A stretch of 53,554 nt of DNA from an uncultured Eubacterium sp. (GCA_945910225.1 CAMDYG010000018.1:1-53554), one strand, 5' to 3'; shown: positions 34,972 to 44,462, counted from the first letter of the stretch. Translations and numbers: made by a program. The notes: a model not told the origin generated them from the sequence alone.

Positions 34972-35001
34972 AAAAAAAAGGCGAATCCTTTCGGATTCGC
35001 C
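34972..35001 (-). terminator. Terminator of the sugar-importer operon
   Basis: On the minus strand GGCGAATCC (35001-34993) pairs exactly with GGATTCGCC (34988-34980) around GAAA, followed by eight Ts. It lies 17 bases after the permease stop. Confidence 0.95.
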
Positions 35002-35018
35002 TATACATAATTCTTTAA

Positions 35019-35885
35019 TTACTCCTTAACAGCACCTACATTAACACCCTGTACAAAGTATTTCTGACAGAATGGATAGATGATCATGAAAGGAAGGATA
35101 GCAACGATAGTAGCTGCATTAGAGATTGTCTCTGGGTTAACAGCACCATCATTAGGAATATCACTATCAATAACCATACTCCTTAACTGAATCTGGAAGT
35201 TGTAAAGTGTATTCTTATTAATATATAACTTGAAGTTTGTGTAATCATTCCAGAAGCTTACGGCGAACATCAAACCAATTGATGCAAGAGCAGCCTTTGA
35301 AAGAGGAAGTACGATCTTAAAGAAGATTCCCATTGGAGAGCATCCATCAATCTGAGCAGCTTCAAAAAGTGACTCAGGAATACCTTCGAAGAAGTTTCTC
35401 ATAAGTACTAAGTTATATACGTTAATAGCCATTGGTAAAATAACAGCCCAAAGTGTATTGATTAATCCTAACTGCTTGATAACAAGGAACTTAGGAATCA
35501 TACCACCATCGAAAATCATTGTGAACAGAAGCATATATGCAAAGAAGTTTCTTCCTGGCATATCCCACTGAATCAATACATAACCACCAAGTGTAACAAC
35601 TAAAAGTCCAACGAATGTACCTATAATTGTTGTAATTACAGAGATAATGAATGGTCTATATAATGCTGATCTTGTTACAACAGCTGCATAACCGCCCCAA
35701 GAGAACTTCTCTGGCAACCATGTAAAGTTGTATGAAGAATAAGCATCGATAGAACTAATGATTACTCGATAAATAGGAATCATAATTGCGCATGCAACAA
35801 TTATAAAGAAGATTGCATTGACAATTGGGAATACTTTGAACTTTTTCTTTTTCTTTTTGTAAACTAATGTTGTATTATCACTCAT
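35019..35885 (-). CDS. Carbohydrate ABC transporter permease, LplC/YtcP type
   Basis: A product of 288 residues with six membrane helices. The EAA loop that contacts the ATPase is FEAAQIDGCSPMGIFFKIVLPLS. The start MSDNTTLVYKKKKKKF is a basic cytoplasmic tail, and the C-terminus QGVNVGAVKE is typical of LplC proteins. It pairs with the LplB-type permease upstream (14 bp gap) to import oligosaccharides. No dedicated ATPase is encoded nearby, so a shared MsmX/UgpC-type ATPase elsewhere is expected. GGAGGG precedes the ATG. Confidence 0.93.
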   Translation of the reverse strand: MSDNTTLVYKKKKKKFKVFPIVNAIFFIIVACAIMIPIYRVIISSIDAYSSYNFTWLPEKFSWGGYAAVVTRSALYRPFIISVITTIIGTFVGLLVVTLGGYVLIQWDMPGRNFFAYMLLFTMIFDGGMIPKFLVIKQLGLINTLWAVILPMAINVYNLVLMRNFFEGIPESLFEAAQIDGCSPMGIFFKIVLPLSKAALASIGLMFAVSFWNDYTNFKLYINKNTLYNFQIQLRSMVIDSDIPNDGAVNPETISNAATIVAILPFMIIYPFCQKYFVQGVNVGAVKE

Positions 35886-35899
35886 TCTATTATTCCCTC

Positions 35900-37396
35900 C
35901 TATACGATTCCACGTCCACGTACTTTCTTACTTGCCCAGTTACAACCGAGAACTAAGATCATACCAACGAACGACTTAAATAAACCTACGGCAGTTGTAT
36001 AACCATAATCTGAGTTACCACCGCTGAATGTCTTTGTATAAACATATGTCTGCAGAACCTGTGACTTAGAATATGTAATAGGTGACTGCAATACGAATAC
36101 AGATTCAAAAAGGTTCATAACCTTAGCAAGGTTAAGAATGAATACTGTAATAATAGTATTAGCAAGTGCTGGTAATGTAATATAAATAAGTCTCTTAAAT
36201 CTGTTAGCGCCATCGATCTGAGCTGCTTCATAAAGATCCGGACTAATACCAGACAATGTAGCTAAGAATAAGATTGTTCCCCAACCTGTATCCTTCCAAA
36301 CATTCATTACATAGAATGTTCCACGCCAATATGCTGTACTGTTCATGAAATCAATTGGACCATTAATTAATCCCATATTTATAAGAATTGAGTTGACTGG
36401 CGCATTATCATAAGGAGCCAGCATCATCTTAAATACTGAAGCAACAACAACCCATGACATGAAGTGAGGAAGATAGATGATCGTCTGAACTGTCTTCTTG
36501 AAAATCATGTTTACAATTTCGTTCAAAAGAAGTGAAATTATAACGGCTGCACCTGTATTTAAGAACAACTTAATAATTGACAAAATTAATGTATTTCTGA
36601 ATGCCTGCCAAAAATAAATATCATTTGTAAACATAGTTACAAAATGGTAAAGACCCATGTAATATGGATTACCAATGATATAACATGTGAATGCATAACG
36701 GCATCCAAGCATTGGCCAGTAGTTAAATAAAAGAATCATTATAAGTACTGGTAAAAACATGAGGTAGAAACCTCTGTAATAGTACATCTTTGCTGTGATG
36801 CTCTGGTTAAGTGAATTAGAAAGATACTTAGAATCTACATTAAGTTCTTTCTTGAATGGCTTTACAATATCAATAAAGCAACCTGCAACGGCAATTACAA
36901 GACCGATTGCAAGAATAATAAGACCACATCCAATATGATATGTGTTCTTTCCATATCCATTACTAAGGATATCCATAAGATTATGTGGAACATAATTAAG
37001 TCCACCACCAGCAACCTTACCCTCTACGCTATTGAAATCAAATGCAAAGATTGAAACTGCTGTAATAATTGTTGCTAATGCACTAGTAATAATTGAGAAG
37101 AACTCTTTTCTAGCAACAACAAGAATAATACCAACAACGATACATGCAATGAATAAATACCACATTACTGGCATACTGATATTCATGTAGCTGAAAGCAT
37201 ATGCCTTAGGATATACACCCTCCTTAATTTTCGCACTTGACTGTACGAATGGTAAAAGGCTGGCAATAAGCATTATTATAAGTCCGATGATGGCCATCAA
37301 TTTAATATTTCCCTTTGGCTTACCTACTGCTGTACCGCACTTAGGGCATATTTTAGCCTTCTTAGGAAGCTCTGTGTTACAAGATGGACACTGCAT
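35900..37396 (-). CDS. Zinc-ribbon / four-helix / LplB-type permease fusion
   Basis: A product of 498 residues; LplB permeases usually have about 300. Residues 1-25 form a zinc ribbon, CPSCNTELPKKAKICPKCG. Residues about 30-185 add four membrane helices with an extracytoplasmic loop around SYMNISMP and VEGKVAGGGLNY. The LplB permease follows at about 205-498, with the EAA loop YEAAQIDGANRFKRLIYITLP and end KVRGRGIV. The extra N-terminal module resembles stand-alone zinc-ribbon membrane proteins and may regulate the importer. The reading frame is continuous and no internal ribosome site is obvious. Confidence 0.9.
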   Translation of the reverse strand: MQCPSCNTELPKKAKICPKCGTAVGKPKGNIKLMAIIGLIIMLIASLLPFVQSSAKIKEGVYPKAYAFSYMNISMPVMWYLFIACIVVGIILVVARKEFFSIITSALATIITAVSIFAFDFNSVEGKVAGGGLNYVPHNLMDILSNGYGKNTYHIGCGLIILAIGLVIAVAGCFIDIVKPFKKELNVDSKYLSNSLNQSITAKMYYYRGFYLMFLPVLIMILLFNYWPMLGCRYAFTCYIIGNPYYMGLYHFVTMFTNDIYFWQAFRNTLILSIIKLFLNTGAAVIISLLLNEIVNMIFKKTVQTIIYLPHFMSWVVVASVFKMMLAPYDNAPVNSILINMGLINGPIDFMNSTAYWRGTFYVMNVWKDTGWGTILFLATLSGISPDLYEAAQIDGANRFKRLIYITLPALANTIITVFILNLAKVMNLFESVFVLQSPITYSKSQVLQTYVYTKTFSGGNSDYGYTTAVGLFKSFVGMILVLGCNWASKKVRGRGIV

Positions 37397-37472
37397 TTTT
37401 TTACCTTCTTTCCTAATTTTTTATCGTATGCCTACCAAATAAATTTCATAAGCAAATCTTTTTTCAATACAA

Positions 37473-37496
37473 GCGGCGCGGATTTCTCTGCGCCGC
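37473..37496 (-). promoter_or_regulatory. Intercistronic GC-rich hairpin
   Basis: GCGGCGC pairs exactly with GCGCCGC. It stands between the binding-protein gene and the permease genes of the same operon and has no T-run, so it more likely protects the upstream message from 3' decay, or causes partial termination, than ends transcription fully. Confidence 0.6.
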
Positions 37497-37543
37497 CGTA
37501 CTGATATTTAATGCCGAAGCATTATAATTTACATAAAGTCAAA

Positions 37544-39169
37544 TTACTTTGTCTCTAATGTCTCGTTTAATGACTCGATAACAGCGTCAACCTTAGCGCC
37601 AACCTGCTTCTTGTAATCAGCCATAGCATCATCATATGACTTCTCACCAAGGATTACCTGAGAAAGTGTCTCAAGTCTCTTTGTGTTGATCTCTGTGATG
37701 TTGTTGTTAAGAACTTCTGTAGCTGTAAGAGGAGTAGCGATCTGGCTGTTAGCATTGAACATCTTGTAGTTCTCTGTGATGATTGGATCTACTGATGCAT
37801 TACCTGGATCAGTCTTGTCACCGAATGTAGCAATTGCTAAGCTCTTATCAATGTGGTTCTTAGACATAAGCTTTGTGTTATCCTCTGGAGTTGGAAGGAA
37901 GTGGAACTGACCTTCTGTATAAGTTTTACCAGCATCTTCTTTACCCTTTAATGTAACTGTCTCAGCCTTGTCATCCCAGTGAGTTCCCTTAGCACCATAC
38001 TGCCATGCAACCTGAACATCACCACCATCAAGCATTGTATCGATGAAGTACTTGAAGATTCCTTCAGCCTTACCATTCTCATATGCCTTGTATGTGATAC
38101 ACCAAGCTGTTGCAAGACGCTCTGTATACTTACCAAGTTCCTTAACTGGCTTAATAGCGATTATCTTATCAGACTTATCAGCGATAGAGTTCTGAAGTGT
38201 ATAAGCCCATGTACCAGCCCAGTATGTGAATACTGCAGACTCTGTTGACTTATCCTTAGAATTCCACTTCTTACGAGCATCTGATGTTGACTGGTTCTGT
38301 GATGATGGATCAAGAATCTTATCATCTATAGCAGTCTTAAGTCTTGCCATAGCGTTCTTCATAGCATCCTCAGAGAATCCATCCTTGTACTCACCTGACT
38401 TAGAATCATAGTAGAATGTGAAGTTAGCATCCTGATAGAATTCTGGAAGGTAGTTTGTGTATGGAGCCTCAGGTGTACCTGAGTTACCACCTGCTACGAA
38501 ACCTGAACAAGAAATAACAAAGTTCTTGTTGTCTGAAGAAGCCTGAATCTTCTTAAGCATATCATAATACTCATCAAATGAAAGTGTCTGATCTGCAACC
38601 TTATCTGGATCATATCCAGCAGCCTTTAAGTAAGAAGACTTAATGTATGTACAGCATCCGTTACCACGGGCTGGAGAGAATCCGTAAAGTGCCTTCTCAC
38701 CTGTTGGTCCAGCAACTACATTAGCTGCCATAACTGATTCTGCAACATCTGTAAGTCTGCCAGAGTTCTTTGTTGCTGACTGATCCCAAGCTTCTGTCAT
38801 ATCCCAAAGATAACCATTAGATGCGAAGTTAGCAAGGTAATCTGCGCCAAGAAGAACCACATCAGGAATATCGCCTGAAGCAAATGCGTTCTTTACTGAA
38901 TCATAGTAGCTTGAATGCTCTGGACGAACCCACTCAATATCAAGTCCTGTAAGTTCCTTGTAGTAATCATAGAACTCCTGAGCTCCGTTTGATTCCTTAA
39001 CTACAGTTCCGTCAACCATAACTCTGAACTGTCCTGGCTTCTCAACTGAAGCCCAATCAACTGTCTCCTTCTCCTTCTTTGTTGTGTTGCCTGAACCACA
39101 AGCAACGAGACCCATTACTGAAGTAAGTGTTAAGCCTACTGCAGCAAACTTCTTTAATGTCTTTTTCAT
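37544..39169 (-). CDS. Extracellular sugar-binding lipoprotein, LplA type
   Basis: A product of 541 residues. The signal peptide MKKTLKKFAAVGLTLTSVMG ends in the lipobox LVAC, so the mature protein is lipid-anchored outside the membrane. The body is a family-1 extracellular solute-binding protein of the long LplA kind that serves LplB/LplC permeases for complex oligosaccharides. The frame opens at 39247, but ATG 39169 is at the signal peptide, with AGGAGGG 11 bases upstream. Strong codon bias (CTT, TCA, AAG) suits high expression. The operon is binding protein, fused permease, LplC. The substrate is probably a pectin or arabinoxylan fragment, by context. Confidence 0.94.
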   Translation of the reverse strand: MKKTLKKFAAVGLTLTSVMGLVACGSGNTTKKEKETVDWASVEKPGQFRVMVDGTVVKESNGAQEFYDYYKELTGLDIEWVRPEHSSYYDSVKNAFASGDIPDVVLLGADYLANFASNGYLWDMTEAWDQSATKNSGRLTDVAESVMAANVVAGPTGEKALYGFSPARGNGCCTYIKSSYLKAAGYDPDKVADQTLSFDEYYDMLKKIQASSDNKNFVISCSGFVAGGNSGTPEAPYTNYLPEFYQDANFTFYYDSKSGEYKDGFSEDAMKNAMARLKTAIDDKILDPSSQNQSTSDARKKWNSKDKSTESAVFTYWAGTWAYTLQNSIADKSDKIIAIKPVKELGKYTERLATAWCITYKAYENGKAEGIFKYFIDTMLDGGDVQVAWQYGAKGTHWDDKAETVTLKGKEDAGKTYTEGQFHFLPTPEDNTKLMSKNHIDKSLAIATFGDKTDPGNASVDPIITENYKMFNANSQIATPLTATEVLNNNITEINTKRLETLSQVILGEKSYDDAMADYKKQVGAKVDAVIESLNETLETK

Positions 39170-39237
39170 AAACCTTAAAACCCTCCTTAATTTGGTTCGC
39201 GAGGCGACAAACCTCGTATCGTGTTTTTGACATAGAT

Positions 39238-39281
39238 ATATTATCATTTTTGTACTATTTTAACAAGGCTAATTTTAACAA
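39238..39281 (-). promoter_or_regulatory. Importer promoter with direct repeats
   Basis: On the minus strand TTGTTA (39266-39261), a 17-base spacer and TAATAT (39243-39238). The 10-base word TTGTTAAAAT occurs twice (39266-39257 and 39281-39272), 15 bp apart, once over the -35 and once upstream of it, as expected for a regulator site. A small CGAGG/CCTCG hairpin lies in the leader near 39199-39216. Confidence 0.55.
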
Positions 39282-39557
39282 ATCTTGTATTTTTTTTGCT
39301 CTTTTTGTGAAAACCCAGCATTTATGCGGCTTGCAGCTTACATAATTTTTTAACTTTTTATGAATTTTTGTTCATAATTATTTCATAAGAATAGTTTTTC
39401 TTCGTATAATTGTTACATTTTTATGTTAAATGTGCACTATCTGCTCAAAGTTTTTTATCACTTTTTATATCACTTTTACATATTAAGCTCATAAATTTAC
39501 AAAAAGCAACCATCGTATTGTTATTTTTTACCACTGTTAATTATTTATTCACAATTT
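39282..39557. other. AT-rich gene-free stretch
   Basis: This part between the importer promoter and the yigZ stop has no convincing ORF, RNA or repeat. It is rich in T-runs and contains a minor hairpin, ATGAA/TTCAT, near 39360-39375. Confidence 0.6.
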
Positions 39558-40202
39558 CTATATATACAATGTTCCATCTTCTTTGCGGTACATCTTAATA
39601 TGCTGTGTGTCTCTTAATTCAAGTTTTCCTGCTGATAGTTCCGTCAGTTTATTCTTAAATGTATTTTCAACAGCTATATCCATCATCAGTTCAAATGTTA
39701 CGTTTTCTGAATATTCTGTTGATATTATTGTAATATCATACTGGCTGCACAGATGCTGAATCTTTCCAACATATGTATAATCCACATCTATATATGTTTT
39801 TGCACCATCTATAAGTTCGCCTGTCTCAGAATTATTCAATGCCTCCTTTGCAGCCATGCTGTATGCCCTGACAAGACCGCCTGTTCCAAGCAGAACTCCG
39901 CCAAAATATCTTGTTACAACACAAAGGCAGTTGCCCATTCCATTACCCGACAGAATTTCTAATATGGGTTTTCCTGCTGTCCCCGATGGTTCTCCATCAT
40001 CTGAAAATCTCTGTATCTGGTTATCATTATCATTTCCTATTATATATGCATAGCAATTATGCCTGGCATCCCAGTATTTCTTTTTTATTGCCGCTATTAT
40101 CTGTACAGCCTGCTCCTCAGTTTCAATATTATATATATTTCCTATAAATCTTGATTTCTTCTCTATTATTTCTGCATTCCCGCCCTTTATAACTTTTTTC
40201 AT
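39558..40202 (-). CDS. YigZ/IMPACT family protein (UPF0029)
   Basis: A product of 214 residues. The family core is visible: KKSRFIGNIYNIETEEQA, ARHNCYAYIIG, FSDDGEPSGTAGKPILE and VVTRYFGGVLLGTGGLVRAY. Residues about 135-210 form the small C-terminal ferredoxin-like domain. Members are related to the eukaryotic translation regulator IMPACT; in bacteria the role is poorly defined. GAGAGG lies eight bases before the ATG. It is divergent from the penicillin-binding protein gene. Confidence 0.93.
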   Translation of the reverse strand: MKKVIKGGNAEIIEKKSRFIGNIYNIETEEQAVQIIAAIKKKYWDARHNCYAYIIGNDNDNQIQRFSDDGEPSGTAGKPILEILSGNGMGNCLCVVTRYFGGVLLGTGGLVRAYSMAAKEALNNSETGELIDGAKTYIDVDYTYVGKIQHLCSQYDITIISTEYSENVTFELMMDIAVENTFKNKLTELSAGKLELRDTQHIKMYRKEDGTLYI

Positions 40203-40241
40203 GTATATATCCTCTCTGAAGTATTACTTTCTTCTTATAAT

Positions 40242-40270
40242 TTGCCTGCTTTTTCCTTTTATGATATAAT
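40242..40270 (+). promoter_or_regulatory. Promoter of the penicillin-binding protein gene
   Basis: TTGCCT (40242-40247), a 17-base spacer and TATAAT (40265-40270), about 28 bases before the ATG. Confidence 0.75.
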
Positions 40271-40298
40271 ATCATGAATTTAATAAGGAGGACAATAT

Positions 40299-43028
40299 AT
40301 GAATTATGGTGGTAACGGCATAAAACAAAAGAAGAAATTGCTTAATTCAGCTACTACCAAGCTGGGCACCAAATTAGGTATATTTTTCATAAAACTTGCT
40401 CTTGTTGGAGCCATTGCGGTTGTTGTCGCCGGATCATGTCTGGCGTTTGGTTCATTTCAGGGCATAATAGAGAGTGCTCCTGACATTGCTTCAATAAGTG
40501 TTTCCCCTGAAGGGTTTGCCACTAGGATTTATGATTCTGATGACAACGAAATACAAGCCTTGTCTACATCTGGTTCTAACAGAACATATGTGACTATTGA
40601 CCAGATACCAAAGGAACTCCAGCACGCTTTCATAGCTATCGAAGATGAGCGTTTTTACGAACATAATGGTATAGACATGAAAGGTATATTAAGAGCAGCA
40701 TCAATTGCTGTTTCTAATGGAGAAATGTCACAGGGTGCAAGTACCATAACGCAGCAGCTGCTAAAAAATAATGTATTTAACGCATACAATGAATCTACTA
40801 TCGAGAAAGTCAAGAGAAAGGTTCAGGAACAGTATCTTGCAGTCAAGCTTGAGACTGTAATGTCAAAGGATGAAATTCTCGAGAATTATCTTAATACCAT
40901 TAACCTCGGAAATGGATACTATGGTGTGCAGGCTGCTGCCAACGGATATTTCAACAAGGATGTATCAGAGCTTACTATCAGTGAATGTGCTGTTATAGCT
41001 TCTATTACAAAGAGTCCTACCGGTCTCAATCCTATAAGACATGCAGAAAGAAACAGAGACAGGCAGAGCCAGGTTCTTTATAACATGAAGGATCAGGGTT
41101 ATATAACCCAGGAAGAATATGACGAAGCTATCAATGATGACGTATACGCGAGACTTGAGGGCATTGAACTCGCAGGAACAAGCTCCACTACTTATTCGTA
41201 TTTCGTAGATGAGCTTATCAACCAGCTTACCAATGATCTTATGACCCAAAAAGGATATACTGAAGCGCAGGCTACTAATATGATTTATCGTGGTGGTCTT
41301 CAGGTATATTCAACTCAGGATACAATGATGCAGGAAGTTGCTGATGATGTAATCAATGATCTTGATAATTACAATGATAATACTCATTTTTCAATCAACT
41401 ATTCTCTTTCCGTAAAAGAAAAAGATGGCACTTACTCATATTACTCTCATAATACGATGCTTAACTGGTACAACAAGACTCAGGGAGACACCAGTTTCAA
41501 TCTTACCATGACAGATGAGGATGCTGCTCAGGAATATGTTGACATGTATAAAGAAGCCATGCTTGCTAATGGTGGTGAAGTTGTTTCAGAAAATCTGAGT
41601 TATACGATCCAGCCACAGGTATCATTTTCAATCATAGAGCAGTCTACCGGACAGGTTAAAGTCATGGTAGGAGGCCGTGGTGACAAAACGCTTAATCGGA
41701 GCCTGAACAGAGCATCTAATGATGTAACAAGACAGCCTGGTTCAAGTATTAAGCCTCTTGTTGCTTATGGACCAGCTCTTGATCTTGGAACATTTACCCT
41801 TGCATCAGCTATTGATGATGCTCCATATTACTATAGCGGAACAGATGCCAAGCTTGTAACTAACTATACCAAAGGTGAGTATCGTGGATTAATCACATTA
41901 AAACAGGCACTCACTATTTCACAGAACGTACCTGCTGTAAAAGTTCTTACCGCAATAACGCCTCAGGTTGGTTATAATTACCTTGAAAAATTCGGACTTT
42001 CAACACTGGTTTCACCTAAGAACGCTATTAATGGTTCTCATGATGTTGTACAATCCCTTGCACTTGGTGGTATGACAAGAGGTGTTTCTAATATTGATAT
42101 GTGTGCAGCTTATGCAGCAATTGCTAATAAAGGTGTATATACAAAGCCTGTGTACTACACTAAGGTTCTTGATTCAGAAGGAAATGTGATTATTGACAAT
42201 TCTGTTCCTGAAACTCACAGAGTTCTTAAGGAAACATCTGACTGGCTTTTAATTCAGGGACTTCGTTCTGTAGTAACATCCGGTACTGCTGTGGCAGCAG
42301 GTTTCCCTAACCAGCCGGTTGCAGGTAAGACAGGTACAACCCAGTATGACAGTGACAGATGGTTCTGTGGTTTTACACCTTACTACACAGGAGCTATATG
42401 GGTTGGATATGATGATAACTCAAGAGCTTTAGGCGGAGTTGTTAACCACAGTTATCTGTGGAGAGTAATTATGCAGCAGATTGATTCAAATCTCGGTCTT
42501 GAGACAGGATCATACGAACAGCCTTCAGGAATTGTAGAAGCTACTGTATGCTCTAAGTCAGGATTACTTCCTGTAGAGGGCCTGTGTGATAATGATCCAT
42601 CAGGCAACTGTATCATTACAGAATATTTCTCAGAAGATACAGTTCCTACTGAGTATTGTACAACACATACAAAGGTAACATTCTGTAATGATTCTGGAAA
42701 TATTGCCACATCAGGATGCCCTAACACAACTACAAGAATCATGGTTAAAAAGGCCGCTGCAACAAGCCAGATTGGTGGCGATTCAGATTCCGAGCTTAAG
42801 ACATGGGATGCTGATTATACAATAACAGATGAACAATTATCTAAGCTGTGTACATTGCACAACAATGCAAAGCCAAGCACAACTACTCCTACAACAGGAA
42901 GCAGTACCAACCAGGCAACCACAGCTGCAACTAAAGAAAACAGTACTTCCGGTACAACCAATGCTGCAACAACTAATGCATCATCTGAACAAGAAAATAA
43001 TACTAAAGCAACTGTTAAACAGCCTTAA
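40299..43028 (+). CDS. Class A penicillin-binding protein (PBP1A type)
   Basis: A product of 909 residues with one N-terminal membrane anchor (about 25-52). The GT51 glycosyltransferase domain (about 75-260) has the catalytic IEDERFYEHNGID and GASTITQQLLKN. The transpeptidase domain (about 440-720) has SxxK in PGSSIKPL, SxN in ISQNVPA and KTGTT. After it comes a Cys-containing C-terminal region (VCSKSGLLPVEGLC and following), then a Thr/Ser/Asn-rich tail of about 60 residues that is probably disordered in the wall. It builds and cross-links peptidoglycan. AAGGAGG precedes the ATG. Confidence 0.96.
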   Translation: MNYGGNGIKQKKKLLNSATTKLGTKLGIFFIKLALVGAIAVVVAGSCLAFGSFQGIIESAPDIASISVSPEGFATRIYDSDDNEIQALSTSGSNRTYVTIDQIPKELQHAFIAIEDERFYEHNGIDMKGILRAASIAVSNGEMSQGASTITQQLLKNNVFNAYNESTIEKVKRKVQEQYLAVKLETVMSKDEILENYLNTINLGNGYYGVQAAANGYFNKDVSELTISECAVIASITKSPTGLNPIRHAERNRDRQSQVLYNMKDQGYITQEEYDEAINDDVYARLEGIELAGTSSTTYSYFVDELINQLTNDLMTQKGYTEAQATNMIYRGGLQVYSTQDTMMQEVADDVINDLDNYNDNTHFSINYSLSVKEKDGTYSYYSHNTMLNWYNKTQGDTSFNLTMTDEDAAQEYVDMYKEAMLANGGEVVSENLSYTIQPQVSFSIIEQSTGQVKVMVGGRGDKTLNRSLNRASNDVTRQPGSSIKPLVAYGPALDLGTFTLASAIDDAPYYYSGTDAKLVTNYTKGEYRGLITLKQALTISQNVPAVKVLTAITPQVGYNYLEKFGLSTLVSPKNAINGSHDVVQSLALGGMTRGVSNIDMCAAYAAIANKGVYTKPVYYTKVLDSEGNVIIDNSVPETHRVLKETSDWLLIQGLRSVVTSGTAVAAGFPNQPVAGKTGTTQYDSDRWFCGFTPYYTGAIWVGYDDNSRALGGVVNHSYLWRVIMQQIDSNLGLETGSYEQPSGIVEATVCSKSGLLPVEGLCDNDPSGNCIITEYFSEDTVPTEYCTTHTKVTFCNDSGNIATSGCPNTTTRIMVKKAAATSQIGGDSDSELKTWDADYTITDEQLSKLCTLHNNAKPSTTTPTTGSSTNQATTAATKENSTSGTTNAATTNASSEQENNTKATVKQP

Positions 43029-43030
43029 AT

Positions 43031-43075
43031 CAAAAAAGAAGGTCACACTGGCAATTAGTGTGGCCTTCTTTTATT
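43031..43075. terminator. Bidirectional terminator between pbp and spoVA
   Basis: AAGAAGGTCACACT (43036-43049) pairs with 43057-43070 around a 7-base loop; T and A runs on both sides allow it to end both the penicillin-binding protein gene and the spoVA operon. Confidence 0.93.
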
Positions 43076-43084
43076 GGTCTTTTA

Positions 43085-43444
43085 TTATTCTTTTTTCATC
43101 TTAGGATCAAACACCAGTGACGCCAGAAATCCAAATATCAGTGCTGCCGAGACTCCTACGGCACATGCTGTAAATCCGCCTGTAAACAATCCGAGCAGTC
43201 CCTGCTCATCCACTGCCTTTTTCATTCCTTTCCACAACACATTTCCAAAGCCAGTCAACGGCACTGTTGCTCCTGCCCCGGCAAATTTTACAAATGGTTC
43301 ATAAACTCCAACAGCACCAAGCACTATTCCGGTTGTAACAAGTATAACCATTATTCTTCCCGGCATTAGTTTTGTCTTTTCCATAAGTATCTGTGTGAGT
43401 ACACAGATTATTCCACCACATACGAACGCTCTTACATACTCCAT
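43085..43444 (-). CDS. spoVAE: Stage V sporulation protein AE
   Basis: A product of 119 residues with about four membrane helices. The family core VRAFVCGGIICVLTQILME, then GVYEPFVKFAGAGATVPLTGFG is shared with SpoVAC. It is part of the inner-membrane channel that carries Ca-dipicolinate into the forespore and out at germination. The frame opens at 43468 inside spoVAD; ATG 43444 lies four bases after the spoVAD stop and is preferred. It is the last gene of the operon. Confidence 0.95.
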   Translation of the reverse strand: MEYVRAFVCGGIICVLTQILMEKTKLMPGRIMVILVTTGIVLGAVGVYEPFVKFAGAGATVPLTGFGNVLWKGMKKAVDEQGLLGLFTGGFTACAVGVSAALIFGFLASLVFDPKMKKE

Positions 43445-43448
43445 ATAT

Positions 43449-44462
43449 TTAAAGTTCCTTTCTTTCAAGAATTACACCATGAGCTATTCCAGGTACACTT
43501 TTTCCCTCATTGAAACTCACTGTGGATAATAATGCTCCCGTTGGCACGAACAATACTCTTTTGTATTCTCCTGATAAAAGCTTTTTAATTATACATGTAT
43601 TAAGAACTACTGCACTGCATCCGCAGCCGCTTCCGCCTGCGCATTTAGTATTTCCTTCATATATAATCATTCCACAATCATACAATTTGTCCTTTAAGTC
43701 AAAACCTTTTTCTTTCAGAAGATCTGCCAGTATCTGATTGCCAATACTGCCAAGATCTCCTGTAAATATATGATCATAATAGTCCTCATTAACTTCCAGG
43801 TCTTTAAGATTCTGTGCTATAACATCAGCTGCCGCAGGCGCCATACACGCCCCCATATTCATAGAATCCTTAATTCCATAATCAACAATATTTCCTGTTG
43901 TTATACCCTTTACTACAACACACGGACTGCCCTGTGGCAAATGTGATGAAAGTACATAAGCTCCGCATCCTGTAACAGTCCATGTTGACGCATATGGTCT
44001 CTGGTTACCATATTCAAGCGGATACCTGAACTGTTTTTCAGCACTTGCAAAGTGGCTTGATGCCGCAGCTATAACATGGTCTGCATAACCCGCATTAATA
44101 CACATCGATCCAAGAGATAAAGCTTCTCCTATCGTTGAGCACGCCCCATACAAGCCAAACAACGGAATATTATATTTAACAAGTCCAAATGATGTAGCTA
44201 TAAGCTGTCCAAGCAGATCTCCTGCATATATATAGCCTATATCATCTGCTGATAATCCACTCTTAATAAACAGCTTGTCCACTGCCAGCTCCTGAAGTCT
44301 GCTCTCAGCCTCCTCCCAGCTGTTAGTCCCAATCATATCATCCTCTGCGACAAGATCAAATTCATCCCCCAGTGGGCCTTCCGCTTCCTTTTTCCCTACA
44401 ACTGTAGACCCACAGCTTATATATACATCATTTTCAAATATCAGACTCTGTTTTCCAACCAT
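43449..44462 (-). CDS. spoVAD: Stage V sporulation protein AD
   Basis: A product of 337 residues with a thiolase/FabH-like fold. Characteristic stretches are IFENDVYISCGSTVVGKKEAEG at the start (kept here only in part), EEAESRLQELAVDKL and LYGACSTIGEALSLG. SpoVAD is the cytoplasm-facing subunit of the SpoVA complex that binds dipicolinic acid. TTGGAGG precedes the ATG. The 93-bp gap upstream, after the methyltransferase gene, could hold an internal promoter. Confidence 0.96.
   Translation of the reverse strand: MVGKQSLIFENDVYISCGSTVVGKKEAEGPLGDEFDLVAEDDMIGTNSWEEAESRLQELAVDKLFIKSGLSADDIGYIYAGDLLGQLIATSFGLVKYNIPLFGLYGACSTIGEALSLGSMCINAGYADHVIAAASSHFASAEKQFRYPLEYGNQRPYASTWTVTGCGAYVLSSHLPQGSPCVVVKGITTGNIVDYGIKDSMNMGACMAPAAADVIAQNLKDLEVNEDYYDHIFTGDLGSIGNQILADLLKEKGFDLKDKLYDCGMIIYEGNTKCAGGSGCGCSAVVLNTCIIKKLLSGEYKRVLFVPTGALLSTVSFNEGKSVPGIAHGVILERKEL

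Noticed and set aside
40965-41249. Minus-strand frame inside the penicillin-binding protein gene
   Set aside because: Antisense shadow; product without recognisable fold and no ribosome site.
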